Part shown: one piece after another, positions 17,573 through 26,707 of the stretch
Layout of the letters: each line of letters opens with the position of its first letter
How positions within the stretch are numbered: the stretch's first letter is position 1
Translations under genes and position numbers: made by a program
Notes under the pieces: generated by a model
Database searches by the model: none
Told to the model about the DNA's origin: nothing
Seen by the model: only the letters and a program-made list of their open reading frames with translations
From: Massilia sp. CF038
GTDB lineage: Bacteria; Pseudomonadota; Gammaproteobacteria; Burkholderiales; Burkholderiaceae_D
Assembly: GCF_900129765.1 (NCBI RefSeq)
Contig: NZ_FQWU01000001.1
Coordinates: 1,364,001-1,428,000 of the forward strand
Direction of reading: 5' to 3'
Length of the DNA: 64,000 nt

Positions 17573-18805
17573 TCAGCGGCGTGGCGCAGTGACCAGCGCG
17601 ACAACGGCGCCAAAGCAGCACAGCGCCACAATGGCGGTCAGGGGAACCGGCGAGCCGTCGGACAGACGCGCTTCAAGCTGGATCATGGCGGCCGTCAGGG
17701 CGCTGCTGAGGAACATCAGCATGCCCGATGCCTTGCCTTGCATGCCGGGGATCGCGCTCACGGCGCCCGACTGCACCGTCGGCCCGGTAAAACCGACCAC
17801 AAAACTGACCACGGCGGCGGGCAGCACGATCGCCGCCACGGTCCAGACGCCGCCCAGCGCCAGGCCCAGCGCCGCTGCACTGGCCACGCACGCCAGCAGC
17901 GCCGCCTTGACGACTGCGGGAAAGGCGTCGTCCGGCAGGCGTGCCGACGCGTACGCACCCAGCGCGAACATCAGCGCGCCGAGGATGTAGATCACGCCGA
18001 TCACGAAGGAAGTCAGCTTGTACTGCGTGGCCAGCAGCAGCGGCGCGGCGGCCAGAAACACGGTGTTGGCCGCCATGAACAGGGCATTGTTGGCGGTGAA
18101 GCCGAGGTAGGCGCGCGAGCGCAGCAACTGTCCGCAACCGGCAAACAGACCGTCGCCGTGCGCGCTGTTCGCGGTGTGCGCTTTGCGCGTTTCAGGCAAG
18201 TAGCGCAGCGACAGCAGCAGCGTCATGGCGGCCAGCACTGCAGTGGCGACAAAGTTGCCGCGCCAGCCGACCGCATCGCTGATCGCGCCGCCGACTGGCG
18301 TCGCCAGCATTGGTGCGATCATCATGGCCGCGACCAGGCGCGACATCACGCGCGCAATCTCCGAACCATGGTAGACGTCGACCACGATGGCCCGGCTGAC
18401 CACAATGCCGGCCGCGCCGCCAGCTGATTGCAGCACACGCGCCAGCAGCAGCACTTCCATGCTGGGGGCGAACGCGCCAAGCAGGCTGCCGAACGTCAGA
18501 AGCGACATGCCGATCAGGATGGTGGGCCGGCGCCCGAACTTGTCGGCCAGCCCGCCGTAGGTGAGCGCTGCCAGCGCAAAGCTGAGCGTGGCCAGCGAGA
18601 CCGTCAACGCCAGTACGCTCGAACTGGCATGAAAGTCCGCGCTCAAGCCGGGCAGGGCAGGCAGGAAAATCTGAAAGGCGACCGGGCCGATCGCGAACAG
18701 GGTCGTCAACAGGGCCACATGCACGGCCGGCGACGGCGCTTCGTGGTCGTAGGCGGGCGCGCTGCCCAGCGTGTTTGATTTGCTCATTTCCATGTTGGTC
18801 TGCAT
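17573..18805 (-). CDS. MFS exporter of the Bcr/CflA (DHA1) type
   Basis: A 410-residue membrane protein with about 12 hydrophobic segments and the MFS motif A between helices 2 and 3 (GGLADKFGRRPT). The early part (QIFLPALPGLSADF) is typical of Bcr/CflA-type drug efflux carriers of the inner membrane. It lies between cysE and the hybrid PKS-NRPS gene on the same strand with short gaps (67 and 33 nt), so it probably belongs to the operon and exports the product or protects the producer. In-frame ATGs at 18793 and 18787 are alternative starts. Substrate is inferred from position only. Confidence 0.88.
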   Translation of the reverse strand: MQTNMEMSKSNTLGSAPAYDHEAPSPAVHVALLTTLFAIGPVAFQIFLPALPGLSADFHASSSVLALTVSLATLSFALAALTYGGLADKFGRRPTILIGMSLLTFGSLLGAFAPSMEVLLLARVLQSAGGAAGIVVSRAIVVDVYHGSEIARVMSRLVAAMMIAPMLATPVGGAISDAVGWRGNFVATAVLAAMTLLLSLRYLPETRKAHTANSAHGDGLFAGCGQLLRSRAYLGFTANNALFMAANTVFLAAAPLLLATQYKLTSFVIGVIYILGALMFALGAYASARLPDDAFPAVVKAALLACVASAAALGLALGGVWTVAAIVLPAAVVSFVVGFTGPTVQSGAVSAIPGMQGKASGMLMFLSSALTAAMIQLEARLSDGSPVPLTAIVALCCFGAVVALVTAPRR

Positions 18806-18872
18806 CCGGCGCAGGCTAGCGCCAGACTGTCTCCTGGTGGGTTGGGGGAAGTAGGGTCGGAACAGCAGCTTG

Positions 18873-19763
18873 CTATGCGGTCAGGGCCTGATCCATGTCG
18901 AGCGCGGGATGCTGGCCGGCGAAGCCGACCACGCGTGCCGGCACGCCGACCACGGTGGAATGCGCGGGCACCGGGTGCAGCACCACGCTGCCCGCTCCCA
19001 CCTTGGCCCCAGCGCCCACCTCGATGTTGCCGAGGATTTTTACGCCGGCGCACAACAGGGCGCCCTTTCGGACCTTGGGGTGGCGGTCGCCGCGCTCCTT
19101 GCCGGTGCCGCCCAGCGTGACCTCCTGGAGGATCGAAACGTCATCCTCGACCACGCTGGTTTCGCCGATCACCACGCCATTCGCGTGATCGAGAAAAATG
19201 CCGCGGCCCAGGCGGGCAGCCGGGTGGATATCGACGTTGTAGACCATGGAGCAGCGCGCCTGCAGCAGCAAGGCGGACGCGTTCTGCTGGTGCAGCCACA
19301 AGGCGTGCCCAACACGGTGCGCCTGCAGGGCAGCAAATCCTTTGCGGAAAAAGAACACCTCAAGATACCCTTGGCAAGCAGGGTCACGTGTGTAGAAGGC
19401 GTCGAGATCGGCGGCTGCCGCGTCGCCGATCCACGGCGATGCGTACAAAACATTTTGCAACATGGCGGCCATCGACTGTCCGTCACGCATATCGCTGAAC
19501 AGTTGGTGTGAAAGCAAGGCCGACAAGGCGCCCGTGAAACCGTCCGCTGACCCAAGGATTGCGCGCAGATGGGTGTGGACGGCGCCTTCGTTTTCTTTCA
19601 ATGCATCGATTTCTTGTTCAATACGCAACCAAACCTTGCGCTGCACACTGCGCATGTCGCCCCTGGAGGGGGCCGTTTCGCTATGGTCCATCACAATCTC
19701 ATCCCGGTTTTGGCGCAGCCAAAGCAACGTCTTCGCGTTGTCAAAGCTACAAATTTGTGACAT
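18873..19763 (-). CDS. cysE: Serine O-acetyltransferase in the biosynthetic operon
   Basis: About 296 residues from ATG 19763, which has AGGA 9 nt upstream; a GTG at 19796 is a poorer alternative. The protein makes O-acetylserine from serine and acetyl-CoA, the committed step to cysteine. Family marks are clear: the helical SATase domain with GFAALQAHRVGHALW, then a left-handed beta-helix containing DIHPAARLGRGIFLDH, GVVIGET, VTLGGTGKERGDRHPK and GAGSVVL. The region before the conserved core is somewhat longer than in E. coli CysE. As the first gene of a cluster whose synthetase activates Cys (and perhaps a second Cys-like residue), it probably boosts cysteine supply during production. It may also serve housekeeping sulfur metabolism; no neighbouring sulfur genes are seen. 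Confidence 0.93.
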   Translation of the reverse strand: MSQICSFDNAKTLLWLRQNRDEIVMDHSETAPSRGDMRSVQRKVWLRIEQEIDALKENEGAVHTHLRAILGSADGFTGALSALLSHQLFSDMRDGQSMAAMLQNVLYASPWIGDAAAADLDAFYTRDPACQGYLEVFFFRKGFAALQAHRVGHALWLHQQNASALLLQARCSMVYNVDIHPAARLGRGIFLDHANGVVIGETSVVEDDVSILQEVTLGGTGKERGDRHPKVRKGALLCAGVKILGNIEVGAGAKVGAGSVVLHPVPAHSTVVGVPARVVGFAGQHPALDMDQALTA

Positions 19764-19798
19764 CTTCGCGTGTCCTGTTGCACGCTTTATAGGCACAG

Positions 19799-19843
19799 AT
19801 CCTAGCCGCGGATTAAATATTGGTCAATGTCTAATATTGTCAA
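19799..19843 (-). promoter_or_regulatory. Candidate promoter(s) for the cysE-MFS-PKS/NRPS operon
   Basis: On the minus strand a perfect TTGACA (19843-19838) is followed after 17-18 nt by an ATATTTA stretch. An overlapping TTGACC (19827-19822) is followed after exactly 17 nt by TAGGAT (19804-19799). The second pair would start transcription about 30 nt before the cysE ATG at 19763. This is a by-eye sigma-70 match in AT-rich DNA, not a measured start. Confidence 0.45.
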
Positions 19844-19900
19844 CGTTGTAAGCATGCATCGGTTATCGCATAACAATATGCATTTTTCGCATAAGAAATA

Positions 19901-20047
19901 ATGGATGCTGTTTACCTAAAATTGACCGATATTGGATGTTTAATGATGGAAATTGCGAATAGCGATGACGGTATTTACGCGACGTTGCACCCGAGTTCGA
20001 CACAATTTGAGATCAATATGCTAACGGAATATATTGCAAAAAACTAA
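19901..20047 (+). CDS. Possible 48-residue small protein in AT-rich DNA
   Basis: An open frame with ATG at 19901 and TAA at 20045-20047 encodes 48 residues starting MDAVYLKLTD and ending MLTEYIAKN. Its composition is protein-like (mixed acidic, aromatic and aliphatic residues), but the DNA is far more AT-rich than the surrounding genes and there is no clear Shine-Dalgarno sequence (only AAGAAATA before the ATG). It lies divergent from cysE, in the cluster's upstream region. It could be a real small regulator, the remnant of a longer gene, or chance. I do not recognise it. Confidence 0.25.
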   Translation: MDAVYLKLTDIGCLMMEIANSDDGIYATLHPSSTQFEINMLTEYIAKN

Positions 20048-20101
20048 GTTATAGTTATTGCAGGAAAAATAATTTCAGCATTTGGAGCGAAATATCTAGC
20101 T

Positions 20102-20117
20102 CCCCCAAGTTTGGGGG
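20102..20117. promoter_or_regulatory. Inverted repeat CCCCCAA-GT-TTGGGGG, candidate operator
   Basis: A perfect 7-bp inverted repeat around a GT centre, flanked by AT-rich sequence. It stands out because the surrounding 250 nt are nearly free of G/C runs. It is not followed by a T-tract on either strand, which argues against a terminator. Its position about 270 nt upstream of the cysE promoter candidate would suit a regulator-binding site for the biosynthetic operon. Which regulator binds is unknown. Confidence 0.35.
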
Positions 20118-20554
20118 TGGACAAATAAAAAATATAATTTAACAAAACTGTTGGATTCGCAGCAGTGTCGAGAAATTGTGGTGGAAGCAAAATGGATTTT
20201 GGATAGGGGAAAATAGCGCCTTCATCAGCGCGCGTAGCTTAAGGTCACCCACGTCATGGGTTGCCTGACTGGCATTGACGAGAGTTTGGGTAGGCAGCGG
20301 CCCAGGAGACAGGGCTGGGCCTGCCGCAGGCCTTAGGGTTCCCAAGGCAATTGAACTGAACTTAGCGCTTGCGCACCGTGGCAGTCCAAGGATTTCAGTC
20401 GAAATTGTGCCGACGCGCAGGTGCGGCACTCGCCACCGGCAGGGCGCTGCCCACACCGGTTGCGCCCGCGCCCCGGCGCCTCCCGCGTGCAAGCGCTGCT
20501 ACCAACGATGACTGGGAAGCCTCCTGGTCTTGCCTTGCGTGCGGCCTGGATTCA
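20118..20554. other. Intergenic stretch with no supportable gene
   Basis: About 440 nt that change from AT-rich to GC-rich near 20,240. The longest open frame (117 codons, minus strand, 20139-20492) has a low-complexity Ala/Pro/Arg start and no recognisable family. A small palindrome GGCCTGC/GCAGGCC lies near 20,320. I see no gene, RNA or mobile-element end that I can support. Confidence 0.5.
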
Positions 20555-21982
20555 CTAGACCGGGTCCAGTTCGCGCACATAGGCATCGGTGGTGATGAGC
20601 GCCGGGTTCGCGTCAGCGCTGTGCGTCCCTGGCACGTTCTCCATGCCGCCGATTAGCCAGCGCGAACGGTATGGAACGAGTGCGCGCAGCTGGTTGCCGC
20701 GCAAGCCAGACGGCATCGGGATGCGCGTCTGCGTGCCCTTTGCCGTATCCAGACGGAGGAACAAGGGCGCGCTCGTTTCGGAAACGCTTTCGCCATCCGG
20801 GTTCTGCGTATAAGCAGTCGCCCCGGCCAGCAGAAACGTATCGGCACTCAGAGGTAGCACATCGAAGAGCACGTCGCCACGGTCAACGTCAACAACTTGG
20901 ACAGCCAATTGCCGCGAACCTGGGTCGATTCGCGCCAGGTAGCCATCCCATCCGTCGCCACCAGGGGCGCGCGTAGTGCGCACGCGCCCAGCCAGAAGAA
21001 CCGTATTGGCCGACCACTTGATCGCGTGCAGCTCCGATTTGTCACGGTGATCAATTGCCATGGACTGGGCGCGCTTGCCCTGTTCGTCGAACACGGTCAG
21101 CAAGACGCCGTGGATCAGCCCCGCAGGCATGGTCTCCTTAAAATAGTCCGTGTGCGCCGGAAGGAGGTCTGCCCGGTCGCTGAGCAGTACGGCAACGGCC
21201 ATGCGTCCGGGTGCATCCATCGCCATGTGAATCTGCCAGTGGTTATCCACCCCACCGAAAGGATCAAAGCTGCCGCTGGTCGGGCGCACGCCGTCCAGGT
21301 AGATTCCTGGTTCAACCAGTTGACGCCAGCGCTTGGTGAACTGGCCATTGGCGTAGTCGAAGCGGTAGGCCACGACGCTGTTGCTGCCCGAGCGAAGCGC
21401 GATGCCAACCCCGCTTCCCGCGGCAGCAATACGGGCGGCATCCAGCGTTTTCAACGGCGACATTGCGGAGCGATCACGAATTTCATCGGGCCGCCCGTAA
21501 TACGGATCGAGGGTTACCTCCGGATCGACGAAATTTTGCATGGTCAGGGGCGCACCGCTGCTGCTCAGCCGCACCAGCATGATGGCCGTTCCGTTGGCGA
21601 GGATGGCGGAGATTTCCCGGCTCGGGTGCAGGGAGAAATCGACCAGCGTCCAGCCCGACGGTGGCCGCCACGAGGTCGGATTGATTCCAGCATGATCGGC
21701 AATCTGAAGCTGTCGATCCATCACAACAAAGTCCATGAAGCCATGCGGTTTTTCAGTCATGGCGACCCAGCTATTGTCTTGCGCCTGGATCTTCACCATC
21801 GACTGTCCTGCATAGGACAGTGACAGCTTCGGTGGGGGCGCCGGCGCAGGCGGTGGCGGCGGCGGACTGCCCGAGCCGCCGCCACATGCCGCAAGCCAGA
21901 CGCACAGAAGGACGGTCGCCAGGCGCGCCGGGAGTGCAGTCGAGAAAATGCGTTGAAAATTTGAACCAGCGGATAAAGTCAT
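20555..21982 (-). CDS. Secreted lipoprotein of unknown function with Gly/Pro-rich linker
   Basis: About 475 residues from ATG 21982, chosen because AGGAAA lies 7 nt upstream. An N-terminal signal leads to a lipobox of the form WLAAC at the mature Cys, followed by GGGSGS and a proline-rich spacer, so it is a lipid-anchored envelope protein. The rest is a beta-rich, repetitive domain with many Trp/Asp-Gly turns and short repeats of the kind seen in propeller-like folds, but no catalytic motif that I recognise. It is transcribed alone on the minus strand behind the biosynthetic cluster's upstream region. Function unknown; a surface-binding or scaffold role is speculation. Confidence 0.8.
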   Translation of the reverse strand: MTLSAGSNFQRIFSTALPARLATVLLCVWLAACGGGSGSPPPPPPAPAPPPKLSLSYAGQSMVKIQAQDNSWVAMTEKPHGFMDFVVMDRQLQIADHAGINPTSWRPPSGWTLVDFSLHPSREISAILANGTAIMLVRLSSSGAPLTMQNFVDPEVTLDPYYGRPDEIRDRSAMSPLKTLDAARIAAAGSGVGIALRSGSNSVVAYRFDYANGQFTKRWRQLVEPGIYLDGVRPTSGSFDPFGGVDNHWQIHMAMDAPGRMAVAVLLSDRADLLPAHTDYFKETMPAGLIHGVLLTVFDEQGKRAQSMAIDHRDKSELHAIKWSANTVLLAGRVRTTRAPGGDGWDGYLARIDPGSRQLAVQVVDVDRGDVLFDVLPLSADTFLLAGATAYTQNPDGESVSETSAPLFLRLDTAKGTQTRIPMPSGLRGNQLRALVPYRSRWLIGGMENVPGTHSADANPALITTDAYVRELDPV

Positions 21983-22312
21983 ATCATCGTTTCCTGATGG
22001 TTTTCGAACAGACGCGTTGTACGGAGCCGGCAATTATCTGAGAATTTTTCGTTTGTTGCTTGCCGACATACGTCAGCATTTTTCACTTTGGACAGAATAA
22101 ATGCTGTCGCACAGGCCGGTTCTGTCGTTCGTTTCATTCGGCGACATGCCCAGAGAGGGGCCTGCGGGCGACGCATTTTCGCGCTGGCGAAAAGCGCTTT
22201 TCGGGATTTTGTGTTTGCGAAACGATGGGCAGTGCCGACAATGGCGCGATCGCTCTCGGCGACCTGGTCATGTGTACCGGATCAGACTTCCCACTCTTAA
22301 CGAAAGCACTTC

Positions 22313-22759
22313 ATGCGTCCATTTCATTTCGCCAGCATCGTCCTGCTCTGGTTCTTCTTGCCGGCGCAGTTTGCCTGGGCGGGTACGGCAGACGAGCATT
22401 TTTTGCTCAGTTCGGTCCACGTCGAGCGGCTTCACTCTGTCAACGCTGCCTTGAGTCAGATCGATTTCGATGACGGCCCAGAACCGGATCAGAAGGGGAG
22501 GAAAAATGGGAAGTTGCCGGTAGAAGCATATATCCGTTCGATTGAGGGCAAGCCTCAGGTGCTGAAGGCCATCAGCCGGGCCGGCCTGACGCCGCGCGAG
22601 TTCGGACTTGCCTCGTATGCCTTGCTGCATGCTGCATTGCTGCTTCACGTCGAACGCAACAGCGATCAGCGCACCCGCAGCACCCTGCTGGATGGGCTGA
22701 CAAAGGAGCAAAAGGCCAATGTGACGCTGTTGCGCCGGCTCGGCCCGTCTGCCTATTAG
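22313..22759 (+). CDS. Small exported protein of unknown function
   Basis: 148 residues with a clear Sec signal (hydrophobic core IVLLWFFLPAQFAWA, cleavage likely after AWA), so periplasmic or secreted. The mature part is helical and contains LTPREFGLASYALLHAALL and a charged C-terminus. This resembles conserved hypothetical proteins of Proteobacteria, but I cannot name a family. It ends 60 nt before the LysE-type gene on the same strand and may be co-transcribed. Confidence 0.7.
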   Translation: MRPFHFASIVLLWFFLPAQFAWAGTADEHFLLSSVHVERLHSVNAALSQIDFDDGPEPDQKGRKNGKLPVEAYIRSIEGKPQVLKAISRAGLTPREFGLASYALLHAALLLHVERNSDQRTRSTLLDGLTKEQKANVTLLRRLGPSAY

Positions 22760-22819
22760 GAATGGGCATACATATCTGGCCCCGCCCATCGCCTCGCAAC
22801 AATCTTCCAGGAGACTTGA

Positions 22820-23449
22820 TTGATTTCACTATTGACGACGATGGCCATTTTCTCCCTGTCCATGTCTGCCTCGCCCGGTCCGGTTAACATGGCCATCGTC
22901 TCGGCCGGCGCTCATCATGGTGTCCGCAACACGATGCCCTTTGTGAGCGGCGCGGTGATCGGATTCACCTTACTGCTTGTTGCGGTGGGCGTGTCCTTGC
23001 ACGCGCTGTCCGATGTGTTCTCGGCGGCGATGCCCTTTCTGAGTTTGCTTGGGGGCGTTTTTATTGTGCGTACGGGCTGGAGCATCATGACAGCCGACGC
23101 CAGCCTTGGCGCAGTTCGCAATCCGGTGCCGACGTTTTTTCAGGGCTGGCTGCTGCAGTGGACCAACCCGAAAGCATGGATCGCCTGCGCATCCGGCGCG
23201 GCACTGTTTTCAGATCCGCACTCGGCCGTTCCTTTCATGCTGTTTGTGGTGATCTACTTCGCCGTGTGCTTTTTGTCGCTGGCCGCCTGGGCAGTTCTGG
23301 GGCAGCGCGTATCGTACGTGCTGACCAGCGAGCGACGCGTCAAGCTGTTCAACAGTGTGATGGGGATACTGCTGGTCGGGTGCGCGTTCTATCTGGTCGT
23401 TCCCCAGCTGGATGCGCTTTACAAGCTCTCGTCCAGCAGTTGGTGGTGA
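22820..23449 (+). CDS. LysE/RhtB-family amino-acid exporter (TTG start)
   Basis: A 209-residue inner-membrane protein with about six transmembrane segments. The family mark is in the first helix region (SMSASPGPVNMAI), with GWLLQWTNPKAW further on, typical of LysE/RhtB amino-acid or homoserine-lactone efflux carriers. The start is TTG at 22820, selected because AGGAG lies 6 nt upstream; the next ATG (22841) has no such site. It converges with and overlaps by 31 nt the LysR gene on the other strand. By family it exports an amino acid or related small metabolite; substrate unknown. Confidence 0.88.
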   Translation: MISLLTTMAIFSLSMSASPGPVNMAIVSAGAHHGVRNTMPFVSGAVIGFTLLLVAVGVSLHALSDVFSAAMPFLSLLGGVFIVRTGWSIMTADASLGAVRNPVPTFFQGWLLQWTNPKAWIACASGAALFSDPHSAVPFMLFVVIYFAVCFLSLAAWAVLGQRVSYVLTSERRVKLFNSVMGILLVGCAFYLVVPQLDALYKLSSSSWW

Positions 23450-24315
23450 ACATGATTGATGAGCAGATAGGCGAGGCTGGACGCTGACATATTGGCAGGC
23501 CACACCGCATGCACCGTCAGCGGTGTGAGTGTCCAGCCGGGCAGGATCTCGACGATGTCGCCGCGCGACAATGCTTGCGCTGCGCGGAAGGTTGGCGGGG
23601 CCGACAGGCCCACGCCACACAGGCTGAGCTGATAGGCCGCCTCCACGTTATTGACGCACACGCGGGGCAGATAGCGAATCGTGCATGTGTCGCCATTGGC
23701 GTGCGTGAAGGTTCGCAGACTGGGCATCATCGACAAACCAATCCACGGCAAGGTTGCAGCCTGGTCCGGGTGGCGCAGCGAACCTTTGCCCTCGAGCAGC
23801 GCGGGGCTGGCCACCACGGTCCGCGCGAACTGAAACACCGGCTTGGCCTTCAAGGTGCTGTCAGGCAGTTCACCGATGCGGAAGGCGACGTCATAGCCGT
23901 CACCAACAATGTCCTCGCGCGTGTCGCTGAACGTCATGTCCAATGTGGCCGCCTCGAACTTCTGGGAAAACGCGGCCAGCGCTTGCATGAAGGGGCGACA
24001 TCCGGACAGGACGGCTGGCACGGCAACGCGCAGCGTTTGGGCGGTTGATACCGTCCGCTGTTTGAATTCCAGCATGCCCTTTTCATACAGTTCGAGCATG
24101 GCGCTGGCAGTGGCAAGCAGGCTCGCACCCTCGCTGGTCAAGGTCATGCGGCGCGTGTTGCGATAGAAAAGCGCCGTGTTCAGATTGGCCTCCAGCCGGC
24201 TCAAATGGGCGCTGACAGTCGAAACGGACAGATCGAGCGCATTCGCCGCCGCCGTCAGGGAGCCTTGCTCTGCCACTTTGGCAAAGATGATGAGGTAACG
24301 GATGTCGTCAATCAT
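23419..24315 (-). CDS. LysR-family transcriptional regulator
   Basis: 298 residues from ATG 24315. An N-terminal winged helix-turn-helix is clear (FAKVAEQGSLTAAANALDLSVSTVSAHLSRLE, split here only for description), followed by the periplasmic-binding-like co-inducer domain. Of the CrgA/DmlR-like subgroup judging by the RNTRRMTLT wing. Its 3' end overlaps that of the LysE exporter gene (convergent), a layout in which the regulator often controls the neighbouring exporter, though divergent placement is more usual. Target and ligand unknown. Confidence 0.9.
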   Translation of the reverse strand: MIDDIRYLIIFAKVAEQGSLTAAANALDLSVSTVSAHLSRLEANLNTALFYRNTRRMTLTSEGASLLATASAMLELYEKGMLEFKQRTVSTAQTLRVAVPAVLSGCRPFMQALAAFSQKFEAATLDMTFSDTREDIVGDGYDVAFRIGELPDSTLKAKPVFQFARTVVASPALLEGKGSLRHPDQAATLPWIGLSMMPSLRTFTHANGDTCTIRYLPRVCVNNVEAAYQLSLCGVGLSAPPTFRAAQALSRGDIVEILPGWTLTPLTVHAVWPANMSASSLAYLLINHVHHQLLDESL

Positions 24316-24413
24316 TGCAGCACGGGCAGGGGGCAATCAGTCTGTCAAAAAAACATGATACCCCAAGGTCAACGCGGCCGGTTGCAGTCACGACATCAGC
24401 GACAGCACGCAGC

Positions 24414-25433
24414 TTAACTGGCCGGTTTCGACTCCCCCCGTTGGCGCGATTGCCATCGCCAGGTATCAGCGCACATCTGCGCAACGTCACGCGTGGCCCG
24501 CCATCCCAGTTCTTGTTCCGATAGCGATGGGTCGGCATAGCATTCCGCAATATCGCCTGGCCGGCGCGGCGCCAGCGTATAGGGTATGGGCTTGCCGCTC
24601 GCTTGTTCAAAGGCCCGAATCATTTCAAGCACGCTCGACCCGCGTCCGGTACCAAGGTTATACGTATGCAAACCGGCATGTTCTTCCAGGCGCTTCAAGG
24701 TGCGGACGTGCCCCTCGGCCAGATCAACGACGTGAATGTAATCGCGCACGCCGGTGCCATCGACCGTGGGGTAGTCGGCCCCGTAGACCGAGAGTTTTTC
24801 ACGCCGCCCCTCCGCCACCTGGGCAATGTAGGGCATCAAGTTATTCGGAATGCCGCTCGGCTCTTCCCCGATCAAGCCGCTTTCATGCGCGCCGACTGGG
24901 TTGAAATAACGCAGCAGGGCAATGCGCCAGCCTGGGTCGGATGCGAACAGGTCGCGCATGATCTCTTCGATCATCAGCTTGCTGCGGCCGTAAGGATTGG
25001 TGGCGCCCAGCGGGAATGCTTCCGTGATGGGCACCGTGTGCGGATCGCCGTACACGGTTGCCGATGAGCTGAACACCATGGTCTTGACGCCGTTTTGGTG
25101 CATGGCCGAGAGCAGAGAGACCGTCCCCGACACATTGTTATCGTAGTAGCGCAAGGGCTCGGCCACCGATTCGCCGACCGCTTTCAGGCCGGCAAAGTGC
25201 ATCACCGCGCCGATCTCGAATTTTTCGAACACGGTATCGAGCGCATGCGTGTCCCGAATGTCGCCCTCGATGAACTGGAGCTCGTTGCCGGTAATCGCCG
25301 CCACGCGCTCGCGCACATCGAGCTGGCTGTTTGACAGGTTGTCGAGAACGACAGGCGTGTAGCCTGCCTCCACGAGGGCGATACAGGTGTGCGAGCCAAT
25401 ATAGCCCAAGCCGCCGGTAACCAGAATTTGCAT
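24414..25433 (-). CDS. galE: UDP-glucose 4-epimerase
   Basis: 339 residues, the usual length. It interconverts UDP-glucose and UDP-galactose. The NAD-binding motif GGLGYIGSH is at the N-terminus; the catalytic Ser is in FSSSATVYG and the Tyr/Lys pair in NPYGRSK. Late family marks RYFNPVGAHESG and GTGRGSSVLEM are present. It is the last gene of the minus-strand galactose operon, 24 nt after glf, and supplies UDP-galactose to the mutase encoded next to it while closing the Leloir cycle. Confidence 0.96.
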   Translation of the reverse strand: MQILVTGGLGYIGSHTCIALVEAGYTPVVLDNLSNSQLDVRERVAAITGNELQFIEGDIRDTHALDTVFEKFEIGAVMHFAGLKAVGESVAEPLRYYDNNVSGTVSLLSAMHQNGVKTMVFSSSATVYGDPHTVPITEAFPLGATNPYGRSKLMIEEIMRDLFASDPGWRIALLRYFNPVGAHESGLIGEEPSGIPNNLMPYIAQVAEGRREKLSVYGADYPTVDGTGVRDYIHVVDLAEGHVRTLKRLEEHAGLHTYNLGTGRGSSVLEMIRAFEQASGKPIPYTLAPRRPGDIAECYADPSLSEQELGWRATRDVAQMCADTWRWQSRQRGESKPAS

Positions 25434-25457
25434 GCTTTCTCCTGTGTGGAATAGACC

Positions 25458-26678
<1,221 letters not shown>

Positions 26679-26707
26679 TCATTAAATGGCCAGGCAGGCG
26701 TGGCCTG

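Noticed and set aside
20139-20492. 117-codon minus-strand frame in the gap before the lipoprotein
   Set aside because: Low-complexity start, no Shine-Dalgarno sequence and no recognisable family.
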